Below, piece by piece: positions 7,747 to 17,148 of a stretch of DNA of 37,690 nucleotides. A program made the translations under genes and the position numbers. This DNA comes from Clostridiales bacterium (GTDB lineage: Bacteria; Bacillota; Clostridia; Monoglobales; WRBX01). The stretch spans positions 1-37,690 of the forward strand of contig JAISFC010000072.1 in assembly GCA_031263785.1 (NCBI GenBank), read 5' to 3'. The notes beneath the pieces were generated by a model. It worked only from the letters and a program-made list of their open reading frames with translations, was not told the origin of the DNA and ran no database searches. How positions within the stretch are numbered: position 1 is the stretch's first letter; each line of letters begins with the position of its first letter.

Positions 7747-8728
7747 CTTTTGAATCCTCCTCAGATACGTTCGCAGCAGCTTTTTTCACTGCCGTCGACT
7801 TAGTTTTAGGTTTGGGCGATTCTTCGGCGGTCTTTTCAGCGGCGGATTTTTTAGCTGTAGTTTTGCGAGCCGCGGGTTCTTCAACCGCCGGTTTTTCTTT
7901 ATCCGACGCGGATTTTTTGGCTTTTGTAGCTGTAGTTTTTTCCGTCGCGGACCCGGTGGATTTCAGCTTTTCGTCGGCGACTTTTTCAGCCTCGACCGCT
8001 TCAATTTCGGGTTCCATAATCGCGGGTTCGACAACTACAGGCTCAATAGCTACAGGTTTTTTCTCCGACGGGTCGTCGGTTGCTGATTCCTCAACGGAAG
8101 ACACATCAATTTCGATGTTTTTATCAATAAATTCCGCGGTTACGGCTTCATCGACCGTAGCCTCCGAATGCGCATCCTCCGCGTATTCATTAATCAGAGT
8201 AGGTTCGTCGGAAAGCGCGCCGGTCAAAGGCTTTTCAGCGGCAGGTCCCGTGATTGCGGGCTCCTTAACTATCGGCTCAACCGCTACGGGTTCCGCTGCA
8301 TTTGACGTTTCAACCGGAGCCTCAAAATTTTCAGCGGAGCTCGCGGGCGATTCGTCCTGAGACGACTTAACCCCTCTGTTGGCAACGTTGCGAGATGTTC
8401 GACCGGGGTTGGCGGGCGGTATATCCAAATAACGCTCGTCCTTGCGAACAACAAGCGTACGTATAACGCCGTCCGTGATTTTATAAACTCGGTCAAGTTC
8501 TTTGGGAAATTCGGAGTCTGATGTGAAGCTAATCAGCGTATAATGCCCTTCTAATTTGCCGTCTATGGGATACGCCAAACGACGTTTGCCCCATGTGTCA
8601 ATGCCATCAATCGTAGCGGACGACTCGATAAGAGACTTAAATTTTTCTAAAAGCTCGTCAAGCTCCTCCTGAGATTTGCCGGAATCTAATATTAAAACCG
8701 TTTCATAAGCGTGTTTTGTTTTTTCCAT
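7736..8728 (-). CDS. rpsF: Ribosomal protein bS6 with a long charged C-terminal extension
   Basis: A 330-residue protein. Residues 5-97 are a normal S6 (YETVLILDSG, WGKRRLAYPI, EGHYTLISF, DGVIRTLVVRKDERY), which binds S18 and 16S rRNA. The next 230 residues are low-complexity. The first part (120-240) is acidic and Pro/Ala/Val-rich with repeated xxEPxxxEP units. The last 90 residues are Lys/Ala-rich (KAKKSASDKEK, ARKTTAKKSAAEKT), similar in style to histone-H1-like tails. Most bacterial S6 proteins have about 95-135 residues, so the tail is very unusual. The start at 8728 has AAGGAGG ten bases upstream; the 12 extra in-frame residues upstream lack a site. The frame is intact through the tail to the overlap with ssb, so it is not an annotation artefact. 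Confidence 0.93.
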   Translation of the reverse strand: MEKTKHAYETVLILDSGKSQEELDELLEKFKSLIESSATIDGIDTWGKRRLAYPIDGKLEGHYTLISFTSDSEFPKELDRVYKITDGVIRTLVVRKDERYLDIPPANPGRTSRNVANRGVKSSQDESPASSAENFEAPVETSNAAEPVAVEPIVKEPAITGPAAEKPLTGALSDEPTLINEYAEDAHSEATVDEAVTAEFIDKNIEIDVSSVEESATDDPSEKKPVAIEPVVVEPAIMEPEIEAVEAEKVADEKLKSTGSATEKTTATKAKKSASDKEKPAVEEPAARKTTAKKSAAEKTAEESPKPKTKSTAVKKAAANVSEEDSKDVE

Positions 8729-8814
8729 TCTTTTTACACCTCCTTGTGGACTGCGCGGACGCATGAAGCCGCCCGCAACTAATGACCCTCGCGCGAGGGT
8801 AAGGATTTTCTCAC
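8729..8814 (-). promoter_or_regulatory. rpsF: rpsF leader with two hairpins, possible S6:S18 autoregulatory site
   Basis: The untranslated leader contains a perfect 16-base palindrome ACCCTCGCGCGAGGGT (8785-8800). A second stem follows, GCGGGCG with CGTCCGC around an 8-base loop (8755-8776), just ahead of the ribosome binding site. Leaders of rpsF operons in many bacteria carry an S6:S18 binding motif. I cannot confirm the conserved CCG bulge here, so the link is by position and structure only. Confidence 0.4.
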
Positions 8815-8820
8815 GATGAT

Positions 8821-8849
8821 ATTTTATAACAAAAAAAGGGATTTGTCAA
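8821..8849 (-). promoter_or_regulatory. Sigma-A promoter of rpsF-ssb-rpsR
   Basis: Minus strand TTGACA at 8844-8849, 17-base spacer, TAAAAT at 8821-8826: near-consensus, as expected for a ribosomal operon. Confidence 0.88.
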
Positions 8850-8884
8850 CCCCTAATTTTTGCAGTCCTAAATAAAATTTGTTT

Positions 8885-11800
8885 TTAATTGGTTTTTTGC
8901 AACAGACGGAATAAGATTACCACCGCTTCGGCTCGCGTTGCTCCGGCGGTAGGATTGAATGAATGCGTATTTTGAGCGTTAATAACGCCCTCCATCAGCC
9001 CGTTTTTCTGCACTGCCTCCACAGCCTCCAACGCCCAAGCGCCTATGTCGGTTTTATCCGCGAACTCGAAATTTGCGCTCGTTTCAGGTAGCGCGATTCC
9101 CTTATAATCTAAGTATCTTGTGATTATAACCGCAATTTCCTGCCTTGTAACCGTTTGCCCGGGCGCGAACAGGGAGCCGTCGTAGCCGTTGACAATGCCC
9201 GTGTTTTCCGCCCACGCGACGTACTTTGCAAACCAATCGTTGAGCGACACGTCGAGGAACGTTTCCTTGCCCTCGATTTCATCGCCGCTCATGGTTGCCA
9301 ACAATTTCACCATTTCTGCGCGGGTTATCGCTCTGCCGGGCTGGAAGGTGCGATCATCCATGCCGTCCACAATGCCGAGCGCGACCATCTCGTTAATCTC
9401 AGCCTCCGCCCAATGCTGCGCAATATCGGTAAAACGGGGAGTGGTATCGGGGGACGGAGTTGGACTATTGTCCGGCGATGGTTTGGGTGAAGGGGGCATA
9501 TTCCTGCCGCCGCTTGACCCGCCGCCGCCGCTCGAATTCAGCGTATATTGAGCCGTTACAATCAAGTCGCTTGTCACATTATCAAACGCCATATCCCACC
9601 CGCTGAATGTGTATCCCGCGCGGGTCGGATTTTCCGGCGCGGTTGCCGCTTCGCCGTACGTTATATCGGTTTCGGTCTTTAAAATCTCGCCGTCGTAATC
9701 CTTAAAATATACGGTGTATTTTGTCGCCCTCGCGGTAATCTCCGCGACGTCATTCTCCGTGATATAGCTGTCATTATCCATATCCGCCTTGTCCAATTCG
9801 TGTTCAGCCATAGTGCTTTCACCGGCGAGAAACGCCTGAATAAACGCCACATCGTCGTCGTCCGCGACACCGTCATTATTAATGTCGCCGACAATATCCG
9901 TGATGTTCGGCTCAGTATCAGACGCGCCGGGCGGTTGCAGATAATAATGAGGAATTATATCGCCGTCAAAGGAATAATTTAAAATTTTGAATTTATACAG
10001 GAAAAGGGCGGGGTCCTGGCTTCCCGCGAAATGTTGATAAAAGCCCGTGTCAGCCACAATGGTCCGCTCGTGAAATGTCACGGTTTTAACGGACAGACCA
10101 ACTTCCGCGCTTGTAACGCCTTCGGCTAGTTTAAACACATGCGGGTCGTTAGAGCTATTGACCAAAGCCATAAAAGACGCTTTTTCATCGGCGTTATGAA
10201 TAATATACGGGTCCTCAATCGTCCCCGAGCCCTGTAGAACTAACGCGGGGACTACTTGTATATTATTTAATCCGATAGTGTTCTTGTTGGTAATAACATC
10301 GTATTTCGTTTTGCCGTCAGGAGTTTGGTAGCCTTCGGGGATGTCAATTGAGCCGAATAAATATACTTGACTGCCGGAAAAATCCGCATGTCCCCGAAGA
10401 GTACGGCTTATTTCGTCACTGCCGATTTTCGCGTCCCCGTAATAAAAATCAAAAGAGTAGGTAATAACTTTATCAACACGAACTGATTGCTCTATAACGG
10501 TTAATTCTTTATTTGTAGCTAATAATCCGCTATCTCCAATAGGAATAATAGGACCGCCTGTATAAATCGGATCAGGATCATTTATTATTAGACCGCTTAT
10601 GTACCAACTAATACTATTCTTGCCATTTACCGTAAAACCCGACGGAACAGGCATGGCTACTGTGATTGTATCGGGGACAATTATGGAACCAAAAGTATGA
10701 TGGAAAACACTGACATAATTATATTCCGCTAAAATAGTGTTGTTGTCAGCGCTTTTGAACTGAAGATTTGCAGTGTCATGCCATGTGCCGTAATTGTTTA
10801 CAGTGGGGAAATTACCGTCTTTAATGTAGACGGAGCTTCCGAAAGATGTCCCTTCTAACTTATCACAAAGCGTATCCCACTCATCAATGTTGCTGATAAT
10901 ATATGGATTTGAGCCTGTACCCGTACCCGTTAACGGGATATCAAGGGCAAGTTTTAAAATATTGTCGCCGGGTGTCAGAATCGAATACTCATTACTGTAT
11001 GTATATGCAATAGTTTCGCCGTGATATTTGTAACCGCTTGGAACGGTATAAGATGAACCGCCTGCAAACCGGTCTCCATAAGGTATGTCGTAATTAGGAG
11101 GAATACTGTCGGGGCGAGTGCGTTGTACAGTGGACGCGACAGTCCTAAAAGAATTAAAGGTATCCACAACTTCATCGCCGTGTTTAAATATTATTCTGTG
11201 AAATTTAAAGTCATCGCCTGACGTTTTATCAACGATTAATCCGTCTGTAATTTCAAAGAATTTTTCCTTGTAGTTTCCTTTTTGAGTGTCTAAAAAAGTC
11301 GCCCACTGTTCGCTGTCTGAAATAATATAGGGATTTGCTTGTGTACCCGCGCCCGTTAAAGTTAAATCGCGGACTACTTCAAAGGTCGCGTTGCCGCTCG
11401 TCCAAACGACATTTCCGCCGCGATATAAATAACCGTCCGGGATTTTAACTACTGCGCCGTAAACTCTGTCTATATTGTTTGCCGTCATATCCACAGCGCG
11501 GACTTTGCCGACGCTTACGCCGTTATATGTAAAATCTGTGTAAACAAAGGATATTCCTGCGTTAGAAGGATGATATTCTAAGAGGTTGTCGTCTTCTATG
11601 AATACCTTACATGTGAATAATGAATTACCAGCGCTTAATAACGTGGATTTTACCGCTTCTAAATCACTGTCCGTAATGCCGCTTAAAGTGTAATAAAGCG
11701 TCTCGGAATCTTCTAAATGCGCAAATTCTTTATATGCTAATTCGTCAGCTTTTTCGCGGATTAACGTTCTAAATTGTTCGGCGGAAGTAATCACTATTTC

Positions 11801-11896
11801 CGTATCGGCGGAAACAGTAGTCGCGGGAACAATGCCGACTAATATACACACGCAAAGCATCACAACAACAATCTTTTTGGCAATTAAAAACTTCAT
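8885..11896 (-). CDS. Secreted surface protein with dockerin, InlB-type repeat and three SLH domains
   Basis: A 1003-residue exported protein. The signal peptide covers 1-30. The N-terminal two-thirds holds repeated modules marked by an LxGxGTxxNPYII motif at about 180-192, 321-333 and 553-566, each followed by an E/W-rich segment. A type I dockerin-like pair of calcium loops lies at about 668-722 (GDINNDGVADDDD, DMDNDSYITENDV). An InlB B-repeat-like module follows at about 726-785 (YTVYFKDYDGEIL, AGYTFSGWD), then a Gly/Ser and Pro/Ser linker (787-819). Three SLH domains end the protein (820-865, 880-925, 943-990). Dockerins bind cohesins; SLH domains anchor to the wall. No cohesin or glycoside hydrolase is seen in the window. 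The ATG has GGTGG six bases upstream; no clear promoter was found. Domain calls are firm, function is not. Confidence 0.9.
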   Translation of the reverse strand: MKFLIAKKIVVVMLCVCILVGIVPATTVSADTEIVITSAEQFRTLIREKADELAYKEFAHLEDSETLYYTLSGITDSDLEAVKSTLLSAGNSLFTCKVFIEDDNLLEYHPSNAGISFVYTDFTYNGVSVGKVRAVDMTANNIDRVYGAVVKIPDGYLYRGGNVVWTSGNATFEVVRDLTLTGAGTQANPYIISDSEQWATFLDTQKGNYKEKFFEITDGLIVDKTSGDDFKFHRIIFKHGDEVVDTFNSFRTVASTVQRTRPDSIPPNYDIPYGDRFAGGSSYTVPSGYKYHGETIAYTYSNEYSILTPGDNILKLALDIPLTGTGTGSNPYIISNIDEWDTLCDKLEGTSFGSSVYIKDGNFPTVNNYGTWHDTANLQFKSADNNTILAEYNYVSVFHHTFGSIIVPDTITVAMPVPSGFTVNGKNSISWYISGLIINDPDPIYTGGPIIPIGDSGLLATNKELTVIEQSVRVDKVITYSFDFYYGDAKIGSDEISRTLRGHADFSGSQVYLFGSIDIPEGYQTPDGKTKYDVITNKNTIGLNNIQVVPALVLQGSGTIEDPYIIHNADEKASFMALVNSSNDPHVFKLAEGVTSAEVGLSVKTVTFHERTIVADTGFYQHFAGSQDPALFLYKFKILNYSFDGDIIPHYYLQPPGASDTEPNITDIVGDINNDGVADDDDVAFIQAFLAGESTMAEHELDKADMDNDSYITENDVAEITARATKYTVYFKDYDGEILKTETDITYGEAATAPENPTRAGYTFSGWDMAFDNVTSDLIVTAQYTLNSSGGGGSSGGRNMPPSPKPSPDNSPTPSPDTTPRFTDIAQHWAEAEINEMVALGIVDGMDDRTFQPGRAITRAEMVKLLATMSGDEIEGKETFLDVSLNDWFAKYVAWAENTGIVNGYDGSLFAPGQTVTRQEIAVIITRYLDYKGIALPETSANFEFADKTDIGAWALEAVEAVQKNGLMEGVINAQNTHSFNPTAGATRAEAVVILFRLLQKTN

Positions 11897-11962
11897 AAAT
11901 TTCCACCGCTTTTCCTAATATGGTAAAAACACCTACTCTTTTATTCTATCACAAATTTAACT

Positions 11963-12008
11963 CAAAAAAATTAATGTCACAGAAACTTAATCGTTCTGTA
12001 ACATTAAT
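11963..12008 (-). terminator. Terminator after clpE
   Basis: Minus strand inverted repeat: ATTAATGTTACAGAA pairs with TTCTGTGACATTAAT (14 of 15 pairs) around a 9-base loop, followed by seven T. It starts about 20 bases after the clpE stop. Confidence 0.8.
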
Positions 12009-12026
12009 GTAATATTTTTTTCAGAT

Positions 12027-14240
12027 TTATTTAGATATTTTAATCCCGTCGGAGTAATCAACGGTTATCGTATCGCCGTTTTTAATTTCGTTGGAAATGA
12101 GCATGTGGGTAATTTTGCTCTCAATTTCCTTTTTTATAACGCGCCGCATGGGACGTGCGCCATATTTGGGCTCATAGCCCTTATCTACGATAAATTCAGC
12201 CACCGCGGGCGTGAATGTGATGGTGATTTCCTTTTCCGCGAGCCCCTTTTCCAGCTCGGAAAGCATAAGCTCGGCGATGAGCAATAGGTCGTGTTTGTCA
12301 AGCGGATTAAAGTTGATGACCTCGTCAACCCGATTCAAAAATTCGGGGCGGAAAATATCCTTGAGCGCGGTGTCAATTTTACTTTTGCTCGTGGATTCAG
12401 CGGTTTTATTGAACCCATAGCTGCCGTCCTTGAGCGTTGAGCCGGCGTTGGACGTCATAACAATAACGCTGTTTTCAAAGCTAACCAGCCGCCCGCGCGA
12501 ATCGGTGATGCGCCCCTCGTCAAGCACCTGAAGGAGTATATTAAAGATATCGTGGTGCGCCTTTTCGATTTCGTCGAGAAGAATGACGCAATACGGATTC
12601 CGACGCACTTTTTCGGTGAGCTGCCCCGCGTCGTCGTAGCCAACATAGCCAGGAGGCGACCCGATAACCTTCGCGACAGCGTGTTTTTCCATATATTCGC
12701 TCATGTCAAGGCGAATTAGCGAGTCCTGCGTGCCGAATAATTCCTGCGCAAGCTGGCGCACAAGCTCGGTTTTACCCACGCCCGTGGGACCGACAAAAAT
12801 GAAGGAAACAGGGCGTTTACGCGGAGAAATCGCGGCGCGGTTCATTCGTACGGCTTCGCTGACGGCTTTAACCGCTTGATTCTGACCGATTACATTTTTT
12901 TCCAACCGCGCTTCGAGGCTCATCAACTGATTTGCCTCAAATTCGGTGATTTTTTTGATGGGGATGCCGGTCCAAAGCTCGATTACCTCGGCGACGTCCT
13001 GCGCGGAGATATACACGTCCGTGCATTGATTCTCAAGCTGCTGGATTTTCTCTATGAGGCAGCACTCTTTTATCTTTAAATCAGCCGCTTTTTGGTAGTC
13101 CTCGATGGAATCGGCGGAAACGGCGTTTTCCTTTTCTTTTTGAATCTTCGCCAGGTCCAAACGCACCTTCGCAAGCTCCCAAAGCTCTGTGTTATTGATG
13201 TTAATCCGCGCGCCCGCCTCGTCAATGACGTCTATCGCCTTGTCGGGCAGGAAGCGGTCCGTGATGTATCGTTTGGAGAGTGTAACCGCCGTTTTTATAA
13301 CTTGGTCGGAGATTTTAACTCCGTGGAATTTCTCGTAATTATTGCGTATTCCTTTGATTATTTCGATAGTTTCGTCGCTCGAAGGCTCGCGGACCATAAC
13401 GGGCTGAAAACGCCGCTCAAGCGCGGAATCCTTTTCAATATATTTGCGATATTCGTCTAGAGTAGTCGCCCCCACCACCTGTATTTCGCCCTTTGCAAGC
13501 GCGGGTTTGAGTATATTTGCGGCGGACATCGCGCCCTCGGCATCGCCTGCGCCGATTATGCTGTGCACCTCGTCGATTACCAAAATCACGTTTTTAGCCT
13601 CTCGCGCCTCATCAACGATGTTTTTCAGACGCTGCTCAAATTGACCGCGGAATTGAGTTCCCGCGACAATAGCCGTGAAATCCAGCAGATAAATCTCTTT
13701 ATTCAGCAGCTTGGGCGGCACCTTTTGCTCCACGATTTTAAGCGCCAGCCCCTCGGCGATTGCCGTCTTGCCCACGCCGGGTTCGCCTATCAAACAGGGA
13801 TTATTCTTAGTGCGTCGGTTGAGGATTTGCATGACGCGCTCAATCTCGTTTTCCCGCCCGATTATCGGGTCAATTTCGTGATTTTTAGCCTTAACATTCA
13901 AGTTCGTGCCGTATGCGGAAAGATGGCTGCGCTTTCTGTTTGCCTTCTGCTTGACTTTCGTGGCAGTAACCCGCGCGGGCTCGTTGTTTTGGGACGCGTC
14001 GCGGTCGTTATCCTCGATAAGCTCGGGCGAAAACGCGGACATAATATTCCTCATAACATCTTGGTCAAACATCTCAAAATCAGCGGTATTAATTCCCATT
14101 TTTTGCATTATATCGTCGATAGGCGCGATGTTAAGCTCGCGCGCGCAATTAAGGCAAAGCCCTTGGCTGGACTGTTTTCCGTTTTTTATTTCCGTGGCGA
14201 AAACTACCGCGATATTCTTCTGACAACGTGAACACAACAT
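12027..14240 (-). CDS. clpE: ClpE-type AAA+ unfoldase with N-terminal zinc finger
   Basis: A 737-residue Hsp100 ATPase of the ClpC/ClpE class that unfolds proteins for ClpP or for disaggregation. An N-terminal zinc finger (Cys3, Cys6, Cys29, Cys32) replaces the usual Clp-N repeat domain, as in Bacillota ClpE. Two AAA+ modules follow: Walker A at 152-159 (GEPGVGKT) and 484-491 (GPTGVGKT), Walker B at 219-224 and 552-557. Between them is a UVR-like helix ([13 protein letters not shown], about 379-394). A YGF at about 608-610 sits where the ClpP-binding loop (usually IGF, LGF or VGF) lies. I chose the ATG at 14240, ten bases after GAGGAG, because MLCSRC matches the ClpE start. It follows ppa by 34 bases, so the two are probably one operon. 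No CtsR gene or obvious CtsR operator was seen. Confidence 0.92.
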   Translation of the reverse strand: MLCSRCQKNIAVVFATEIKNGKQSSQGLCLNCARELNIAPIDDIMQKMGINTADFEMFDQDVMRNIMSAFSPELIEDNDRDASQNNEPARVTATKVKQKANRKRSHLSAYGTNLNVKAKNHEIDPIIGRENEIERVMQILNRRTKNNPCLIGEPGVGKTAIAEGLALKIVEQKVPPKLLNKEIYLLDFTAIVAGTQFRGQFEQRLKNIVDEAREAKNVILVIDEVHSIIGAGDAEGAMSAANILKPALAKGEIQVVGATTLDEYRKYIEKDSALERRFQPVMVREPSSDETIEIIKGIRNNYEKFHGVKISDQVIKTAVTLSKRYITDRFLPDKAIDVIDEAGARININNTELWELAKVRLDLAKIQKEKENAVSADSIEDYQKAADLKIKECCLIEKIQQLENQCTDVYISAQDVAEVIELWTGIPIKKITEFEANQLMSLEARLEKNVIGQNQAVKAVSEAVRMNRAAISPRKRPVSFIFVGPTGVGKTELVRQLAQELFGTQDSLIRLDMSEYMEKHAVAKVIGSPPGYVGYDDAGQLTEKVRRNPYCVILLDEIEKAHHDIFNILLQVLDEGRITDSRGRLVSFENSVIVMTSNAGSTLKDGSYGFNKTAESTSKSKIDTALKDIFRPEFLNRVDEVINFNPLDKHDLLLIAELMLSELEKGLAEKEITITFTPAVAEFIVDKGYEPKYGARPMRRVIKKEIESKITHMLISNEIKNGDTITVDYSDGIKISK

Positions 14241-14274
14241 ATCAATCACACTCCTCATTTAAAGTTAAGTAATA

Positions 14275-14826
14275 CTACTGAGCCTTTTTGACCGACTTTT
14301 TAACATATTTGTCGTTGTATAACTCTATACATTCCATGATGGTTTCTTCGGCTCTCACTCTGCCTAAAATGTTCTCGACCTTTGTAAATTTGTTCTCAAG
14401 GTTTTTGTAAACCTCAAAAAAGTGCTTGATTTCGTTGAAAATATGAAGCGGCAAATCCGAAATGTCTTTATAGCAGCTCATGGACGGGTCGCCGAAAGGG
14501 ATAGCTATAATTTTTTCGTCATCATCGTCGTTATCTATCATTTTCAGCACGCCAATCGGATAGCATTGGACGAGCGTCATGGGCAAAATGGATTCCTGAC
14601 ACAGCACGAGAATATCCAGCGGGTCGCCGTCCTGCGAGAGGGTGCGGGGGATAAAGCCGTAATTAGCGGGATAATGCGTGGACGTGAAAAGAACGCGGTC
14701 CAAAATAAGCATGCCCGTGTCTTTATCCAACTCATACTTTTGCTTACTGCCCTTAGAAATCTCGATTACCGCGGTCAGGCTGTCGGATGTAACTCGAGAT
14801 TCGTCTAAATCGTGCCAGATATTCAT
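14275..14826 (-). CDS. ppa: Inorganic pyrophosphatase, family I
   Basis: A 183-residue soluble enzyme that hydrolyses pyrophosphate and so drives biosynthetic reactions. The family signature DGDPLDILVL, with its metal-binding aspartates, is present, together with YPANYGFIPRTL and the later KD pair region. Length fits family I (about 170-185). The ATG has GGAG eight bases upstream. It has its own promoter and is followed closely by clpE on the same strand. Many Bacillota use family II enzymes instead, so the family I type is a small point of interest. Confidence 0.95.
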   Translation of the reverse strand: MNIWHDLDESRVTSDSLTAVIEISKGSKQKYELDKDTGMLILDRVLFTSTHYPANYGFIPRTLSQDGDPLDILVLCQESILPMTLVQCYPIGVLKMIDNDDDDEKIIAIPFGDPSMSCYKDISDLPLHIFNEIKHFFEVYKNLENKFTKVENILGRVRAEETIMECIELYNDKYVKKSVKKAQ

Positions 14827-14865
14827 GAATTCATCTCCGAATTTATATTAACTCCCTACATGTTT

Positions 14866-14894
14866 ATTGTATCATAACAATCGCTAAAAGTCAA
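14866..14894 (-). promoter_or_regulatory. Sigma-A promoter of ppa-clpE
   Basis: Minus strand TTGACT at 14889-14894, 17-base spacer, TACAAT at 14866-14871. It is divergent from the csaB promoter, with -35 boxes only 14 bases apart, so one bound factor could affect both. Confidence 0.8.
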
Positions 14895-14908
14895 TAGCTA
14901 AATTGGTA

Positions 14909-14937
14909 TTGACAAAAAATGCCTCGAGTGATAGAAT
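14909..14937 (+). promoter_or_regulatory. Sigma-A promoter of the glycosyltransferase-csaB gene
   Basis: TTGACA at 14909-14914, 17-base spacer, TAGAAT at 14932-14937, followed by AGGAGG and the start codon. The leader is very short. Confidence 0.85.
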
Positions 14938-14955
14938 CTATTTTAGGAGGAAACT

Positions 14956-17148
14956 ATGCGCAAAATTTTGCTGACCTTGATGGGAATGGAAATCGGCGGG
15001 GCGGAGACGCATGTGGTCGAGCTTGCCGTCTGCCTTAAAAAACGCGGGTGGGATGTAACGGTCGCGTCTAATGGCGGCGTTTACGAGGCGGAGCTTGCCC
15101 GCGCGGGGGTCGCCCACTTTTGCGTACCCTTGCACAACAAAAATCCGTTCAACATGTTTAGCGCGTATCGTGCCCTAAAACGTATGGCTATGCGCGAAAA
15201 ATTTGATATTATACATGCTCACGCGCGCATTCCGGCTTTTATTTGCGGGCTGGTGGCGAGGGCTTGCGGGATACCGTTCATTACCACCGCGCATTGGGTG
15301 TTTAAGGCGTATTTCCCCTTCAATATAATCTCCGACTGGGGCGAGCGGACGATGGCTGTCTCCAACGATATTAAGCAATATTTGATTGATAATTATAATA
15401 TGCCGGCGCGCAAAATTGATGTCACCATTAACGGGGTGGATACCGAAAAGTTCTCGCCCGGCACGGATTATAAGCGTATAGAGCGGGAATTAGGGCTGCA
15501 GCGCGGCAAGAAGCGGATAGTTTACGTCAGCCGCATGGACTCGGACAGGAGCGCGGTGGCGTTTATGCTTACGGACGCGCTTGTGATGCTGAAAAATCCC
15601 GATTTGCAAGCGATAATCGTAGGCGGCGGCGACGATTTGGAGCGGCTGGAAAGGTATGCGGGCGATGCTAATAGAAAGCTCGGGCGCAATGCGATAATTG
15701 TGACGGGGGCGCGGACGGACATCAACGAATGCGTAGCTTGCGGAGATATATTTGTGGGGGTGAGCCGCGCGGCGCTGGAGGGGATGGCGGCGGGAAAGCC
15801 CACTATTATAGCGGGGAACGAGGGGTACATAGGGATAATTTCGCCGCAAACCTTTGACGCGGCGTTTGCCACTAATTTTTGTTGCCGCGGCTGCGAGGAG
15901 GCGACGAGCGAGCTGCTTGTGAGGGATATTTCCGCCTTGATTGACGCTGATAATAAAGATATGAAGGAATACAACCGAAAATTGATTTTGGAAAGATATT
16001 CCATTGATAAAATGACGGACGATTATGAGCTTGCGTACCACAAATTAGGGCAGAAAACCGTGATTATTTCGGGATATTACGGGTACAGAAATATTGGTGA
16101 TGACTGCCTTCTTTCGGCGATTTTCGCCTCGCTCGACGCAAGCGGCTTGCCGATGGATATAACGGTTTTGTCCAGAAATCCGCAAGAAACGCAGAAGTTG
16201 TGCGGCGCGCGCTCAATAAGTCGATTCAACATCCTAAAGATTATTCGCGCCATGAAAAAGGGGAAGGGGAATAGGCTGCTAATCAGCGGTGGGGGGAGCA
16301 TTTTGCAGGACATAACAAGCACGAAATCGATTTTGTATTATCTTTTTATAATATCGCTTGCAAAGTGGCTGAAAATGCGCGTTTTCGTATATGCAAACGG
16401 CATCGGTCCGATTAATCTGCCCAAAAATCGACAGCGAACCAAAAGGGTGCTTTCTAAGGCGGACGCGATAACGTTGAGGGAGATGCGCTCGCTTAAAGAG
16501 CTTGAAATTATGGGCGTAGAATGCGGGGATATGAGGGTGACGGCGGACCCGGCGTTTTCGCTTGTCGCGTGTGGGAATGAGCGCGCGGAGCAAATTCTCG
16601 CGGCGGAAGGGGTTGCGCCCGAGGAGAAGTATTTTATTGTTGCGGTGCGCCCGTGGACGGCTAGTGATGTGGATTTTGTTGATAAAATAGTGTCCGTGTG
16701 CCAGGGGTGCCGTGAAAAATATGGGTTCGCTCCGCTTTTTTTGGTCATGCAGCCGTGCAAGGACAGACGAATCAGCCGTGATATTTGCGGGAAAGTGAGC
16801 GGCGGGAAAATAATCAACGGCAATTACGATGTGAGCGAAATCTTGGGAATTGTGTCAAAGGCGGAGTTTGTCGTGGGTATGCGCCTGCATTCCATTGTGT
16901 ACGCGGCGGCGCAAAGTGTGCCTTTTATAGGGATTGCTTACGACCCGAAGATTAACGCGGTGGCGGCTGAATTCAGCGAGGCGCTTTTGCATGATGTGGG
17001 CGCGCTTAATTCCGAAAATCTGCTGCAAGATATTGATTATATAATCGAAAACCGTGATAAAATCAGCAAGAAATTGGCGGCGGACGCGGCGGAAATGCGC
17101 TCCAAAACGAATGAGGACGGCATGATAGCGGCGGGGTTGCTGTCATGA
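14956..17148 (+). CDS. csaB: Fusion of GT4-type glycosyltransferase and CsaB-type polysaccharide pyruvyltransferase
   Basis: A 730-residue two-domain protein. Residues 1-364 are a GT-B glycosyltransferase of the GT4 class: GGAETHVVELA near the start, DIIHAHARIPA (84-94), NGVDTEKF (159-166), and the nucleotide-sugar Glu in SRAALEGMAAGKP (E275). Residues 367-728 are a CsaB-like pyruvyltransferase: GYYGYRNIGDD (373-383), GGGS (445-448), ANGIGP (480-485) and the conserved GMRLHSIV (641-648). CsaB adds ketal-pyruvate to the secondary cell-wall polymer, making the ligand that SLH domains bind. The start has AGGAGG and a strong promoter. The next gene overlaps by 4 bases. The two SLH proteins in this window give the enzyme an obvious purpose. 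Which sugar the glycosyltransferase half transfers is unknown. Confidence 0.93.
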   Translation: MRKILLTLMGMEIGGAETHVVELAVCLKKRGWDVTVASNGGVYEAELARAGVAHFCVPLHNKNPFNMFSAYRALKRMAMREKFDIIHAHARIPAFICGLVARACGIPFITTAHWVFKAYFPFNIISDWGERTMAVSNDIKQYLIDNYNMPARKIDVTINGVDTEKFSPGTDYKRIERELGLQRGKKRIVYVSRMDSDRSAVAFMLTDALVMLKNPDLQAIIVGGGDDLERLERYAGDANRKLGRNAIIVTGARTDINECVACGDIFVGVSRAALEGMAAGKPTIIAGNEGYIGIISPQTFDAAFATNFCCRGCEEATSELLVRDISALIDADNKDMKEYNRKLILERYSIDKMTDDYELAYHKLGQKTVIISGYYGYRNIGDDCLLSAIFASLDASGLPMDITVLSRNPQETQKLCGARSISRFNILKIIRAMKKGKGNRLLISGGGSILQDITSTKSILYYLFIISLAKWLKMRVFVYANGIGPINLPKNRQRTKRVLSKADAITLREMRSLKELEIMGVECGDMRVTADPAFSLVACGNERAEQILAAEGVAPEEKYFIVAVRPWTASDVDFVDKIVSVCQGCREKYGFAPLFLVMQPCKDRRISRDICGKVSGGKIINGNYDVSEILGIVSKAEFVVGMRLHSIVYAAAQSVPFIGIAYDPKINAVAAEFSEALLHDVGALNSENLLQDIDYIIENRDKISKKLAADAAEMRSKTNEDGMIAAGLLS

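Noticed and set aside
7689-8360. 223-codon plus-strand frame opposite rpsF
   Set aside because: It mirrors the repetitive S6 tail and has a Ser/Ala-rich, low-complexity product without a start signal.
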